Assembly (NCBI RefSeq): GCF_963678635.1
Contig: NC_087071.1
Span: 26,647,378 to 26,711,377 of the forward strand
Reading direction: 5' to 3'
DNA: 64,000 bases
DNA from: Symsagittifera roscoffensis
Lineage: Eukaryota; Xenacoelomorpha; Acoela; Convolutidae
Position 1 is the stretch's first letter; each line of letters begins with the position of its first letter. Positions 1 through 11,384 of the stretch are shown piece by piece. The position numbers and the translations under genes are program-made. The notes under the pieces were generated by a model. It did no database searches. It worked only from the letters and a program-made list of their open reading frames with translations, and was not told the origin of the DNA.

Positions 1-1079
1 ATAAGATGTGAAGTTTTCTACAATTCAGTTGTGTTGTTTCAGATCCACGACACCCGATGGTAAGTCAAAATTTTTTAAATTTTTTTACTTTTGTATCTTG
101 TTTTATGAAGAAGTTTGCGGTTATTTGTACAACCAAGGTTGCCAAAATATAGCAAAAATTCTATTTTGACGAGGCTTGGGGTGTAGATTTGATAGAGGCG
201 GAGCATTGAGTAGAATGTTCCGACCACAGTAATTTATTTTTAAGAAATCAAAAACCAAAAAACTTTTTTTGAAATCGCAAAACAAGGCTATTTTATATTT
301 CGTCTTCCTAACTTACTGTATTGTTTTAAAACAGTAACTGGATGAGGTAATAAAATGTAACAAGAAAATATAAAAACTGATTAACAATGATCAACCTGTG
401 GTATAATTATATTGAAGAGGAGAGGTCAGCCTCTCCGAAAAGTTCGTTTAATTTATTCCTATTCACTCAACTTTATCGAAACCAAGATGCAATTTATGAT
501 CCAAGTTACGACCAATAGGGCTTCAACATGATACTACACTTGATAGTACACATTTCGAGAATGGTCTGTACAAAGCAGTTCGACACTCTCATGGTTTTGA
601 AAAAACTACCCTCACTGAAAAATTTGAGTTTGAAATCGATTTTGATCGATTTTCAAACAGATGGTATACCATATAAAAATTTATTTGCAGCAGCCCATTT
701 ACTTCCGTATATTAACTTAGAAAAGATTGAAACGGACTTTTACAATTTAAAAAAAAACTATTTTTTGCTTACAAAAATTAAAAAAAAACTGAACGGATTT
801 TCGCAAATCATTAAAACCCATCAAAATCTCCATAGAATTGAAAAATATTCTTATTTCAATGTTTGTACTAAAAAAATTTCCATCAGAGCAGCTACAGAGA
901 CAGATTATTTAGAATAAAGATTTTGTGGTGTTGACAGTTTGCGTATTAGTTTTACTCATAGTTTCTTCTTGGCCAAACATCAACACGAAAATTCCTGTGA
1001 AAAGCATACGTTACATTGTTTCCCCATTTTTCTCTATTGTTTGATATTCGAGAAACTCTGAATAATTTCTGTAAATAAT

Positions 1080-3440
1080 CTGTATAAAACAATAAAAGAA
1101 AAAATTGGATAAAGTTGATTTAAACTAATTTATATCGATTTATTTGTTAGTAAAATCCGTAAGAAATTGAAAACAAAAAAATGCCGAAAACTGGATTTAT
1201 TTTGATTTTGAAATTGTTTGAAACTGATTTTTCAAGCTTCATTGTGTACCCTATTAAAACAGTTATATTTCAAATGGAATAGGTTTTTTTATTTGCTGCA
1301 GTATATGTATAAATTTTACTGCAATCCATTTATTGTCACTACGGGTAGATTCAGCCAAAATTTAAAAAATTGAGTTAAAGGCTTCATTTGGCCAACCAAT
1401 CGAACCTTGTGACACAGGTATTCATGGCGTTCAATCATGCTAGTATTCAACATGAGAACGTGGAAATATTGTACTCAAGAAATGCTTAAGATCATGGCAG
1501 CCTCCTCACTTAACTATAACTGAACAAAAGTGATTATAAACTAGTTGTTCACTTACGAACTAGCAAATTTATCATTGGAAATTTTATTCTGCTGCTAACA
1601 AGAAAACTTAGGCTGAAAAAACGCTCCTATTTTTAGTTTTAATGGAAAAAGTAAAAATGCAATTACAGCCAAAGTTTTTGAGATGGAAGGTTTTCCAAAA
1701 TCAGTTTTTTTTAATTTTCTATAAAATTTACAAAAAATAACTCGAGACCAAAGTCACATCCTCCTCACGATCCTCTCCTTCTTCACATCCCAAAGCAGTT
1801 TGGTGGAACTTAACTCCATTCTAAATTGGAGTTTCAGCCAATCAAAGTCGAGCATTTTACGCGTAGCGCTTAGCAAATTTAGTCCAAATTTAATGCTATG
1901 GAGTGGAAGATCCTAGTTTTTGGTCTATCTGTGAGGAAAGAGTGATAGACAACATGTTAACTTGAACCGTCTATAATCACCAAGAAATGGGTAAAAGTTA
2001 AGGCTTCGAAATTGTTTCATATATTCATATCATTGGTTGAAATGAAAAAATGTAGTTTATTTGCTCATCAGTGCAACTGCTGCAAAACATTCCCAAAAAA
2101 TTGTTCATTCTTTTCATCGGTTGAAAACAAACAAAACTTGTTACTATCATCTCATGACTACTGAAATTAAAATTTTTAAATTCTTAAGAACTTGAAATTG
2201 ATGCCACTTTTTATTCCCGGCGATCTTTCCCCACGGAGTGAACAACCCTGCGAAACACAACAAATCCTGATTGATGTATTTTTTCTCTGGCCGGTAGAAA
2301 TTTAAAACTGACCTATCAAAGCAAATTTGAATGGTTGCAGAGGGCCCGCTTTTGAATGTAATTTTACAAACATTTCATTCCTATTGCCTAACAAGAACTC
2401 ATCAGGTAATTCGTCAAGTTTTTCGTTGTGGTGATACGAGAGACATAAAAATTGATGCGTAATGCAAAAAAATGTACACAAAAAAGCTGACAAAAATTGG
2501 ATTTCTTTAACACTCCCCCACCTTACTGTACCTAAAACAAAATGCCACCTCTATAAAGAACTGATTCAATTGACAAATTTATGAAAAATTTCTACCTGCC
2601 GCAGAGACAAACTTGAGATTAAACTCGATTTAAGTCGTTTTTTTGCAGATATTTTACTGTACAGAAATCGATCTACCATAACCCATTTAGATCATCAAAC
2701 CGAACGGAGTAAATGGATTTTTACGGCAGAAAAAAAAACAATTTGGCAATTTTTACTGCATTAAAAATGGATTTAAATCAATCAAAATCTCAACAAAACT
2801 GATTTTATTTCACGAGAGTCACTCGCGGAGAGTTTTTTCACCGCACACGATAATTCTTTAGGAATTTTTCTTGCATATTTGCAAACCTAAGGGTTCCCGC
2901 GGTAATGGGAAGTAAAGAGTAATTTTTTCTAAAGCTTTTTTTATTATCAGTGTTCTAGGCTCAATTTTGTTAAGCAAATAGCATATATCGTTACACAAAG
3001 TAAATTAGAAAAATCACATTTTTGGTGCAGAAAGTTTAGATATTTGTTATAATCATAGTTCAATTTCAGGCCAAACATCAAAAGGAAAAGTCAATTGGGA
3101 AGCAGATTTTAAAATTTTATTTCCACTATTTTTCGCTCGTTTAATATTCCAGAAAATCTGAATATAATCTCTATTTAAACTGCATGAAGTAGATATATAA
3201 TAAAATTGTTTAAAATTGATTTTAATGTTACTCAAATTCATAGAAAAATGAAACAAAAAAATTGGAAAAGGAAGGACTCAAATCGATCTAGAATCAATTG
3301 TAATTGATTTTTAAGCTACGTGTTTTTATCAAAATAAATCAATTTTAAAACGACTTAGATGGAGATGTTTATGTCTCTGCTGCATGATCTGTATGAAATC
3401 GATTGCAATCCATTTCTTGTCAGTACGGGCTATCAATGAA
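1080..3440. repeat. Pair of diverged dispersed repeats (about 1080-1350 and 3160-3440)
   Basis: Two segments about 2.1 kb apart share short blocks in the same order. The clearest is a 26-base block at 1320-1345 and 3404-3429 (TGCAATCCATTT, then TTGTCA, then TACGGG) preceded by similar A/T-rich sequence rich in ATCGATTT-like words. Similar words also occur at 590-690 and 2610-2830. This looks like an old, degraded repeat family. No coding potential is convincing in 1-4400 and no terminal repeats were found. Confidence 0.35.
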
Positions 3441-4411
3441 TCCCTTTTTCGATATTCTTAAATCAAAAACATGCGTTTACCTTCAACCGTGACCTAATAT
3501 TGGAACTAATCCTGACTTCTCTAAAACTTGTTCCTGATTTTTTTTCTGTTCATGGATGTTTTAACATCGTTTTTTTTTTCTCCGCAATGACTTTTGAAGT
3601 TCGTATAACAATGAATTGATGCTTTTTAAGACAACACTAAACAGACCAGCTAAAAAAATCCTAAATATGAAAAAGGAGGGGCTTAGCGGAGTACCAGAAA
3701 TAATGGCGGCCAGTTTTTAGTTTGAAGATTGTCCAGGTGGTCGCCTCTCTAACTGCGTCTTCATAATACAATTGGCATCCAGTTGGACTGTTGGAATATT
3801 TCCAACTGCAGGTGTTCGTGATAGTATGTCTAAATTATTCACTCCTTTATACCGTTTCAGTTTCCCTCTTTTTCTATGTATATAAATTGAGGCTACATGA
3901 CAGTCAGCAGATAACTCAGTAAACAGACTGATTTTAATCAGAAAAAAAATTGAATTTCCATATTATAGCAGAATTTTTTTGGAACTGAAAATTCCATATT
4001 ACCTTCCGCGCAAAACTCAACTCAACTTGAACATTACTGATATAAAATAAAAATCAATGTAACCAATTTTGAGTGAATGTTACAAAACTACACTGTGTGT
4101 CCTTTCGCAGCCAATCATATTTGAGTATAATCAAAATTGTCTGCTAACTGGCGATAATGAAATGGAAGTTGTTTGCTTGCTGGCCGCACTAAGATTGTTT
4201 TCTGATGAAATTTTTGTGACGCAGATCGAATGATGCCCTTTACAATGCTTTTATCCCTATTGAATAATTAACGCCCAATTTTTCAAATAAACAAAGCGTT
4301 TCAGTTTGTGTTTGATACTTCAATTCTTTGTGACAAAGCGATTGTTCATGAAAAAAAAATCGGACGTTTTTATTTTTCAGTATTTCACAGCATTAAATTG
4401 AAAACGGAAAA

Positions 4412-5239
4412 AAGACTGCTCGTATCAAGCCCTGAACGTTCCCACTACCTTTTAGGGTCTATGGAGCGGTAATAATATGAAAAAAAAAATCTTAATAAAA
4501 GAAAATGAAAAAAAAAATTAAAATTTGAGATTTTTTGTGAAAATCATTCCCCCACACGCCATATAAAGTACAAAGTGATACTCCTAAAAACAAATCAATT
4601 ATGGCAAATAAGCTACCTTCAACCAATTTGAAACGCTTTCTAAGACGGATTAAATCTCCGCTTACGCGTTAAAAGCGCGAAATATATCGCGCTTTAATTG
4701 TCAAAATTGGCCAAAATGGCAATCGTTTAACCCCAATAACTTCACTAAAAAAATCACAGGTGAAATATAAGCTCACTTTTTGTCCCGACTTTCGATATGA
4801 AAGTATTGGATTATTTGTGATCGGGTGGGTTTTTTTTGTTCAGACAAATTTCGACTTTTTAACTAGCCACTTTTGACGGAATTTTTTATATCATTCAAAA
4901 AATATTGTTGTCCTGAGCTTAAATTTGAAAAAATATTTCACCTGTGATCATTTTTCGTAAAGTTATGGGGGTTTAAATATTTGCCATTTCGGCCAATTTG
5001 GGACAATTAACGCGCGATATATTTCGCGCTATTAACGCAAAAGCGGAGATTTAATCCGTCTTAGAAAGCGTTCCAAATTGGTTGAAAGAAGCTTAGTTGA
5101 CATAAATGATGTGTTACAAGAACCGAAATATATCTTTTTGTACTTTATATGGCGTGTGGGGGGATGATTTTCATTTAAAAATTTCAAAACAAAAAGGCAG
5201 TCGGAACATTCAAGGCTTCGCCCTGATACGAGCAGTCTT
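4412..5239. mobile_element. Foldback (long inverted-repeat) element
   Basis: The segment is a large imperfect palindrome. The left arm begins GACTGCTCGTATC (4414) and the right arm ends with its complement GATACGAGCAGTC (5225-5237). Inner landmarks pair in the same way: the CACGCCATATAAAGTAC block (about 4555) with GTACTTTATATGGCGTG (about 5141-5157); the CTAAGACGGATTAAATCTCCGC block (about 4640) with its complement near 5045-5066; and AATCACAGGTGAAATAT (about 4754) with its complement near 4934. Arms are about 350 bp and the spacer about 130 bp. No ORF fits a transposase, so this is a non-autonomous foldback/MITE-like element. Pairing may extend a little outward, to about 4395 and 5254. Confidence 0.75.
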
Positions 5240-5246
5240 GTTTCAA

Positions 5247-5400
5247 ATTTAGGCTCAGCACAACAATACCTTTTGAATGATATTTAAAAATCCGTCAAAA
5301 ATGGCTAGTTGAAGATTTGAAATTATTTTGAAGAAAAAAACACCCCGAGATCATTCCGTTACTTTTGTTATAAAAGTCAGATCAATAAGCTCATTTTTTT
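5247..5400. repeat. Inverted extra copy of the foldback spacer
   Basis: Directly right of the foldback element, about 150 bp (with CAACAATACC, TTTTGAATGATAT, CCGTCAAAAATGGCTAGTTG) match the reverse complement of the element's central spacer (about 4800-4930, e.g. CAACTAGCC-like and TTTTTGACGG-like words). The same spacer therefore occurs twice in opposite orientation, which suggests nested insertion or a second partial copy rather than a simple hairpin. Confidence 0.5.
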
Positions 5401-7362
5401 TGATAGAATTTTGATTTTCCTGTTGTTCATCTAAACAACTTCGGGACGAAAAATTTTTTCTCGAAACTTAAGATTTGGTATACCGTAAAAATAACATTTA
5501 AATCTGAGTCACCGTTGTTTAATTTTTCCGCAACCTTTATTTGGAGTCCGGAAAAAAGACACATCAAAGAAAAAACTCAAAAATTAGGACTATACAGAGT
5601 GTTTAAGCTTGTAGCATATAATCGTTTTGACAGTTTTCGCGATTGAGTCTGCGACGTAACTTCTCATTTTAGCCTGCAAGTTTTTCTGGCGATGCAGCTT
5701 GCGACGTAATATACAATTTGGTCGCTGTCAAAAGTTACCCGGATCAAATTAAACTCCCTACCGCAGATAGACCAAACTATGATCCCTCACGCCAGCGCTG
5801 ATTTTGGAATAATTTTTTTATGCGCCACATGCATTTACAATGCTTGTTTTCGATCGACTAAAAACCCTATTTAACAACCTACCCCGAAGGGTTTTTACCA
5901 CACGATGTTTCCACATGATGTTTCTGCCACATGATGTTTCTAGATTCTAACTTATAAATACACATCAAAAAAAATTACATGGACAAGTTTAAATTTTTTT
6001 TTCAAAGTTTACTGCTTTCAACCTAAGTTGAATATAAGAACGTGAAAAACAAAGTTTGCACCTTTAGTTTTTGATATTTCAAAAGTTGATAAGTTGCTGA
6101 AAACTTTTTATTCAAGTTTGACAAATCTGTCTCAGACATATGAAAACTTGAAGTAGTTAAGCGTTGCTCGCGTTACAGATTTAGCCAAACTAAAGCCATA
6201 TAATCGTCGACGGACAAAAGACAATCAAAGCAAAAATTTTGCACTAATTTTCTTGCTTTTTTATTAATTTGCGTGAACAAACTGAGAAAAATGAACTATA
6301 CATGTTTCTGATAAAGTGTAAAAAATGACAATTTTTTTCCGGCCATACCAAGCTAAACTATTTTAGCAACAAACCATGGTTTGGGTACATTTTAGCAAAT
6401 TTCCTCGAATACGCGTAGAAAATTTCACCTTTGAATTGTTTCGATTTGCATCAAACGCTTAAGTAGCTATAGTGCTTTCATCTTGACACTTTTTTCGTGG
6501 CAACGAGAAAAATGAGCTGACTTGTTTTCTAAGTGGGCGTACATTTTAATCTTAATCAGTAGGTTTCCCATTTTTTGATGCACTTTCTAAAGATTGTTTT
6601 TTGAAAACAATCGTAAAAAGGTTTTTCTGATTGAATTGCTTTAAATTAAATGTTGTCAGATACCCGCCATTTCAGTTTGGTAATTCGTTGAATTTTTCTG
6701 TTAAAAGCGTTCAATTTTATAAAAAGGTAGGAGCAGTTATTTTGCAGTCCATTAAGTAATAGCCAACCTGCGGCTTTATCAGGAATCAAAACAAAAAAAT
6801 TATAGTCACACTCGAAAAAATTATACTTAAAACCTAAAAATATAGTTTTCTTCAAAAGCAAACCTAGCTTTCATCGGTTGATGCTTCTTGGTTTAAATTT
6901 TGAACAGAAAAACCAATTTTGTAACTTTAAAAAAGGTATTCAGCTAGTCATGGTAAAATTGCAAAAGCGGGAAATCTTCTTTTACTTCTCATGTAATCCA
7001 CTCTAATTTGTTTTGATTACAAAAATTTGAGCAGTAGTAGTAACAGAAACTTAACAATTTTTTTAAAACTTTTACAACCTTATAAAAATGAAGATTATCT
7101 GCCATTTGAACTAATTACCTTTCAATTACATAAATTTGTTCTAAAAAGTAAACTTTACGTTATAGAAAACAAACGTTTTTCGGGGTTTTGATTTAAGGTT
7201 CAAGTTTGAAAACAAATTGACAGCTTTCCAATGAACCTCGCTGATTGAGTGAAAAAATTTTAAATTTGAAATGAAGAATGTTTATTGGCGGCGTTGGTTC
7301 ATTTTTTTGATTGAATCATCAACCGGTTCCACCTGAAATTTTCATCTTAAGCATCATTACTA
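5401..7362. other. No gene seen; AT-rich unique-looking sequence
   Basis: I see no credible ORF, exon or RNA gene. The only pattern noted is a repeated TGCGACGTAA word at 5650-5659 and 5700-5709, followed by GTCGCTGTCAAAAG (about 5722). A similar GTCGCTGTCAAA word recurs near 20081, upstream of the small peptide gene. Confidence 0.4.
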
Positions 7363-7609
7363 GGGGAGCAGTGGTGAAGTGGTTACGTCTCCGCATCTCA
7401 ATCGAAAGGTCGGATGTTCACGGCCCGCCATGATCCGTGCTCGTTGCTTGAGGGTGAGGCAACATTAACCAGCCCAGAAAAATAACCAAAAAAAATAGCA
7501 TGTAGTTGTTAAGCAGGGGCACAACAGCGGTTCGCCGTGATGAGTTGTAGAGCTGTACAGCTCGTATGTTGGTCCTATCCCTCGTGGATAAAAGATCTTT
7601 AAAAAAAAG
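7363..7609 (+). mobile_element. tRNA-derived SINE
   Basis: A GC-richer 247-bp block has a tRNA-like 5' head. A Pol III A box TGGTGAAGTGG lies at 7372-7382, and a B-box-like GTTCACGGC at 7416-7424 (one mismatch to GWTCRANNC). An unrelated body follows and ends in AAGATCTTT plus an A-run (7592-7609). Length, internal promoter order and A-rich tail are those of a tRNA-head SINE. The minus-strand reading frame across it is a shadow. Target-site duplications were not resolved by eye. Confidence 0.65.
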
Positions 7610-8956
7610 AACTGCACTTTCAAGATTGTGCTTTCTGCGTGTATTTTTTAGTCTGAAATCTGCAGACAATCTTTTGAACCTGGTAAAAATCAAAACAACG
7701 AAATTGACGTACCAAATTGTTCGCTAACAAGTACCCACAAACATATATGTTCGATTTCCCAAGTATACATTTTGTCGGGACAATCAAAAATCAAAAATAT
7801 CAAACATAGTTGATGAAAAAAAAAACAAATGTTGCTGGTTCTACACTAATTTTTCTTCCAGTCTTGTGAAATCGCAAAAATATATATATTTATATGTATA
7901 AAGAAACGGTTGGGCCGCGTAAACAGTTAATTATTGACCTTGGGCCATCTCAAATGTTTCATGGTTGAAACTTTTTTGGTTCCAACTTTTGAAAAGTATA
8001 GGAAAATTTGTTGGGTGTATTAGTTCTCAGTGAAATTTTTTCAAGAAAACTTTCGACTTTTATTGATTAACTTTGATTTTTATACTTGAAAATATTGATA
8101 CCCTGAGCTCAAAATGAAGACATCTATATATTTTAAGTGAGATCTTCTATCGTTAAAACATAAAAGTGAGTTAATCCTTCTCCTTTATCTTTCCAAATTG
8201 AACTGAGGGCAGCCAAATGATACAATACTTAAGAAAAGAAGCTAAACATACGTATTTAGGAAAATGCTAAAATTGAGGAAATGTTTCAATTTATTTTTTT
8301 TGGAAGAAAAACATCATGCTTTTCTTGCAAAACTTATTAAAGACACTTTTCTTGGAGTCGAAAAGTTGAGAAAAAAAAACAAACCAAAAGGCAGAACCCC
8401 CTCTAAATCTGCAATTAATTATATGCCCCCTCTGCCCACTTAATAAATCTATTTATAATCTGTCAATAACTGAAGCGATGATTATAAAGTTAATTTTCAG
8501 ATGATTTCACATATAACTACATCAATTCTCTTTAATAATGACCTTGTTTTTTCCCCACAAAATGGGCTTCGCCAGCAATTTTTTTCTTCATTTAGCTTAA
8601 AATCAACCTCAAAATCCTTGCAGCTGAGTGGGGGTACCGTTTATAAACTTCTTTGAGTTGTGATCTGCATTTCCTAACAAATTTTGAAGTAGAGGCAATA
8701 AAAATAAATTTAAAAATTTTGTTACTCTGACAAATTTTGAAGCAGCCTTAGAAATCAAACATTTTTTGAAAAATATAATTAAATGTATATTTTACTAGTA
8801 CCTACTTATTAAGAAATTATTTTTTTGAACTGCTGTTCTTTTAGATCGGTGAAGTAATTCTTCTGATGTCTGCATTTAATTATAGCTTATCACCGTCAAA
8901 TAACCCTCTTTTAAGAAAACCGCTTTACAACTCTAAAACTTTAATCACTAATTGCT

Positions 8957-9019
8957 CGTTTTCTATTTTTGAATCATTTAACAAAACAAGGTAAGTCAAT
9001 GGTTCAAAAATAGAAAACG
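8957..9019. repeat. 22-bp-stem hairpin
   Basis: CGTTTTCTATTTTTGAATCATT (8957-8978) is nearly the exact reverse complement of 8998-9019 (one or two mismatches), with a 19-nt loop (8979-8997). No neighbouring ORF. Could be a small foldback relic or a short hairpin RNA; nothing in the sequence decides. Confidence 0.6.
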
Positions 9020-11240
9020 ATAGATAATGCAAAACCGTCATTGTTAAAAATTATTGGATGAAAACACTTTTTTGGGTAAGTGTCGAATTAATGATGTTAT
9101 TTTAAGATCTATAGAGAGCACTTTTGTGACCTCTCCCGTGTAATTAATGTGTCTTTCTATAAGCCCTCTTTTATTAATGCGATGACGTAGACGTTGTCTG
9201 ATTGCAAAGGTTCTTTGGGTCCTCTCAAAGATAGGTGAGGGCTGTTCTCCCAGCAGAAGGCCCGAGTGTCAGAAAACTTTCAACCAATCAGCGACAGTCA
9301 TTCAAGATGCTCGAATGTGACTGTTTTAAAGCTTTCTGCTGTTATTTTTTTCTAAGTTTGTTGAATTCTAATTGACTAATACTAATATAACTTTCGACCA
9401 TCCGCACCTTCTGTCAGGAGGGAGTCGCCCGTATGGTTGGAGGGCTCTTAATATCCTTAAAGTAAAAGGTTATTCCCATTTTAAGTATTTTTTATACTCC
9501 TCGTTCAATTTATTTTTAACATCAGCTGATCCGATTTTGGTTGACGTTTTGTTTGACGTCAATAGAAGAGATTTGAGAGAAAGGCCTCAAATTACGGAGT
9601 TGATCGAGATAAGCCAAAAATAAACTGACTGCTTACCAGACATGATATCTAAATCGAATATTGTTATCAGTATCCGGAGCTTTTTTCTATTTTAAGCTTG
9701 AAAATGAAGATAAATGATTGATTTTGTTGTTATGAAAGTTATCAAGAGAATAAGGAAAATTTATTTTTTCTTAACTTTAAAAAATACCCGTCTTTTTTCC
9801 GCCATAGCCCACTCCCCACTCCCCCCCCCCCTCACCTCCTTCTCGACTATTAACAAAAATATTGAAGAGCCACCAAGCAGTGTTTTTTTGGTTATTATTT
9901 GCTTGGAGCTGATATAATTAAGGAGAAGTTTATTTCTATCTAAATTCACTGAAATGGCATCTTTTGAATTTTTGGTGACGTAAAATTAAAATGCAGATGT
10001 TTTTCACGGCTTCAATTTTTTTTGAATGACTCGATTAGCGGATCTTTTGAGCCTCAATTTTTAATCAGCTCTTCCCTTTCATTTGAAGTTTCCATGGAAT
10101 AATTTTCGAACGAGTGAGAGGCTTACGTCAGAAAACATGATTGATGGTCTTATCTTCCGCCATTGATGGACTAATTTATGGCCATACATTCTCCTCCCAT
10201 CTGAAGCCGTTCAATTATATCAGACTTTTTGATTTTAAAACGCTTTCAAAATTCCGTGAAACGCACTGCAAATTATTTGAATTCTAGGCACGTCTTTGGA
10301 ATTCATTTGCTACCAGGCCACACGCGCTTGGAGTGATTATTGGCTTCTGGGAAAATGGAATTTTGATTTTGGATCTTAGTTCTAAGTCGGAAAACGTTGT
10401 AACCCGATCACAATCAAGCAGCTCCGTGTCCAACTCTGAAAACTTTAATTCAGTTCAAGTAATTGGGAGAGAAATGTTTACCTGGTCTGTTTGGGTCCCT
10501 GAGTGCTATATAATGAAACTTATCAATGTTGGGTACTGCCTAAAATCTTAGCTAAAACGTTTACCGACCTTTACCAATGAAATTGGTGTTTTTCTCACTT
10601 TTTGGTATTTGGCTTTTTGAATTGATACTTTTTTTATTTGACTGCATCAATCGAATCATCTGGACTCCATTGTTCAAATGAACTGCTCCAGGATTTCGCA
10701 ATTAGCCGTTAGGCCTCTAACTTTGACATACAAATTGACCTTGATCAAAGGATTTCATTTTCTTCTGATTTCACATCTGCCTCGGAAAATCAATAAAAAT
10801 ATCTCATCCATTTCTTTAAACCACTCCGAAAAAATGAAGTTTTTTTGACCAAGCCTGAAAGTTTGTAAAAGGCGCCTTTTTCGGCCTGCAATACAGAAAA
10901 TTTTGGCAATAATGGTCTGTATAAATTGGAAACTGTGTTTTTTTCTACTTGCCTTTCTCAAGGAAATCTTCGGTTCGAGCCAACCCTTGACATAATTTTG
11001 GCCCTGTTCTGGGATATTTGCAGGAAAGATTGTATCACGCGGTTAATTGGACTGAATTTTAACATGCTGGCCCAAAGCGTTATTACTTGATCATATATAT
11101 TGAAGACTTGTTATATATTGAAGAAATCGAACAATTTGAAAACTAAAAAAGAGCATTGATTCAACAATTAGCTACTGTTTTCGAATATTTGCATAAGTTA
11201 GATTGAGGGAGACCTCATTTGCATCAGGCGAAAGTTTTAG
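9020..11240. other. No gene seen; possible upstream region of the acidic-protein gene
   Basis: No ORF here is convincing. 9110-9330 is GC-richer than its surroundings and holds GATGACGTA (CRE-like) and CCAATCAG words, so a regulatory region or an unrecognised 5' exon of the gene at 11.4 kb is possible. A C11 run at 9821-9831 is G-rich on the minus strand. GGTTCGAGCC at about 10974 resembles a Pol III B box, but no A box is visible before it. Confidence 0.3.
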
Positions 11241-11248
11241 TATATAAA
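11241..11248 (+). promoter_or_regulatory. TATA-box candidate upstream of the acidic-protein gene
   Basis: TATATAAA followed by GC-rich sequence (GATGCGCGCAAATGTTCCGCGCACAG, 11254-11280 region) in an AT-rich setting. A start site would be expected about 30 bases on, near 11270-11280. It lies 137 bases before the open frame of the next gene. If the AG at 11383-11384 is a real splice acceptor, the true promoter would be further upstream and this box would be fortuitous. Confidence 0.35.
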
Positions 11249-11384
11249 TGATTTGATGCGCGCAAATGTTCCGCGCACAGCAAACACTTTCATCCAAACT
11301 CAAATAAAAAAATGCGAACTGATTTTGTACCAAAAGTTCAAAATGATGCTGAAATATATCGAACCAGGTATATTATGTTTTTAG

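Noticed and set aside
528-917. 129-aa ATG-started frame near the left edge
   Set aside because: Low-complexity Lys/Leu/Ile-rich product in AT-rich repeat-like sequence; no domain, splice or promoter support; length is within chance expectation for 64 kb.
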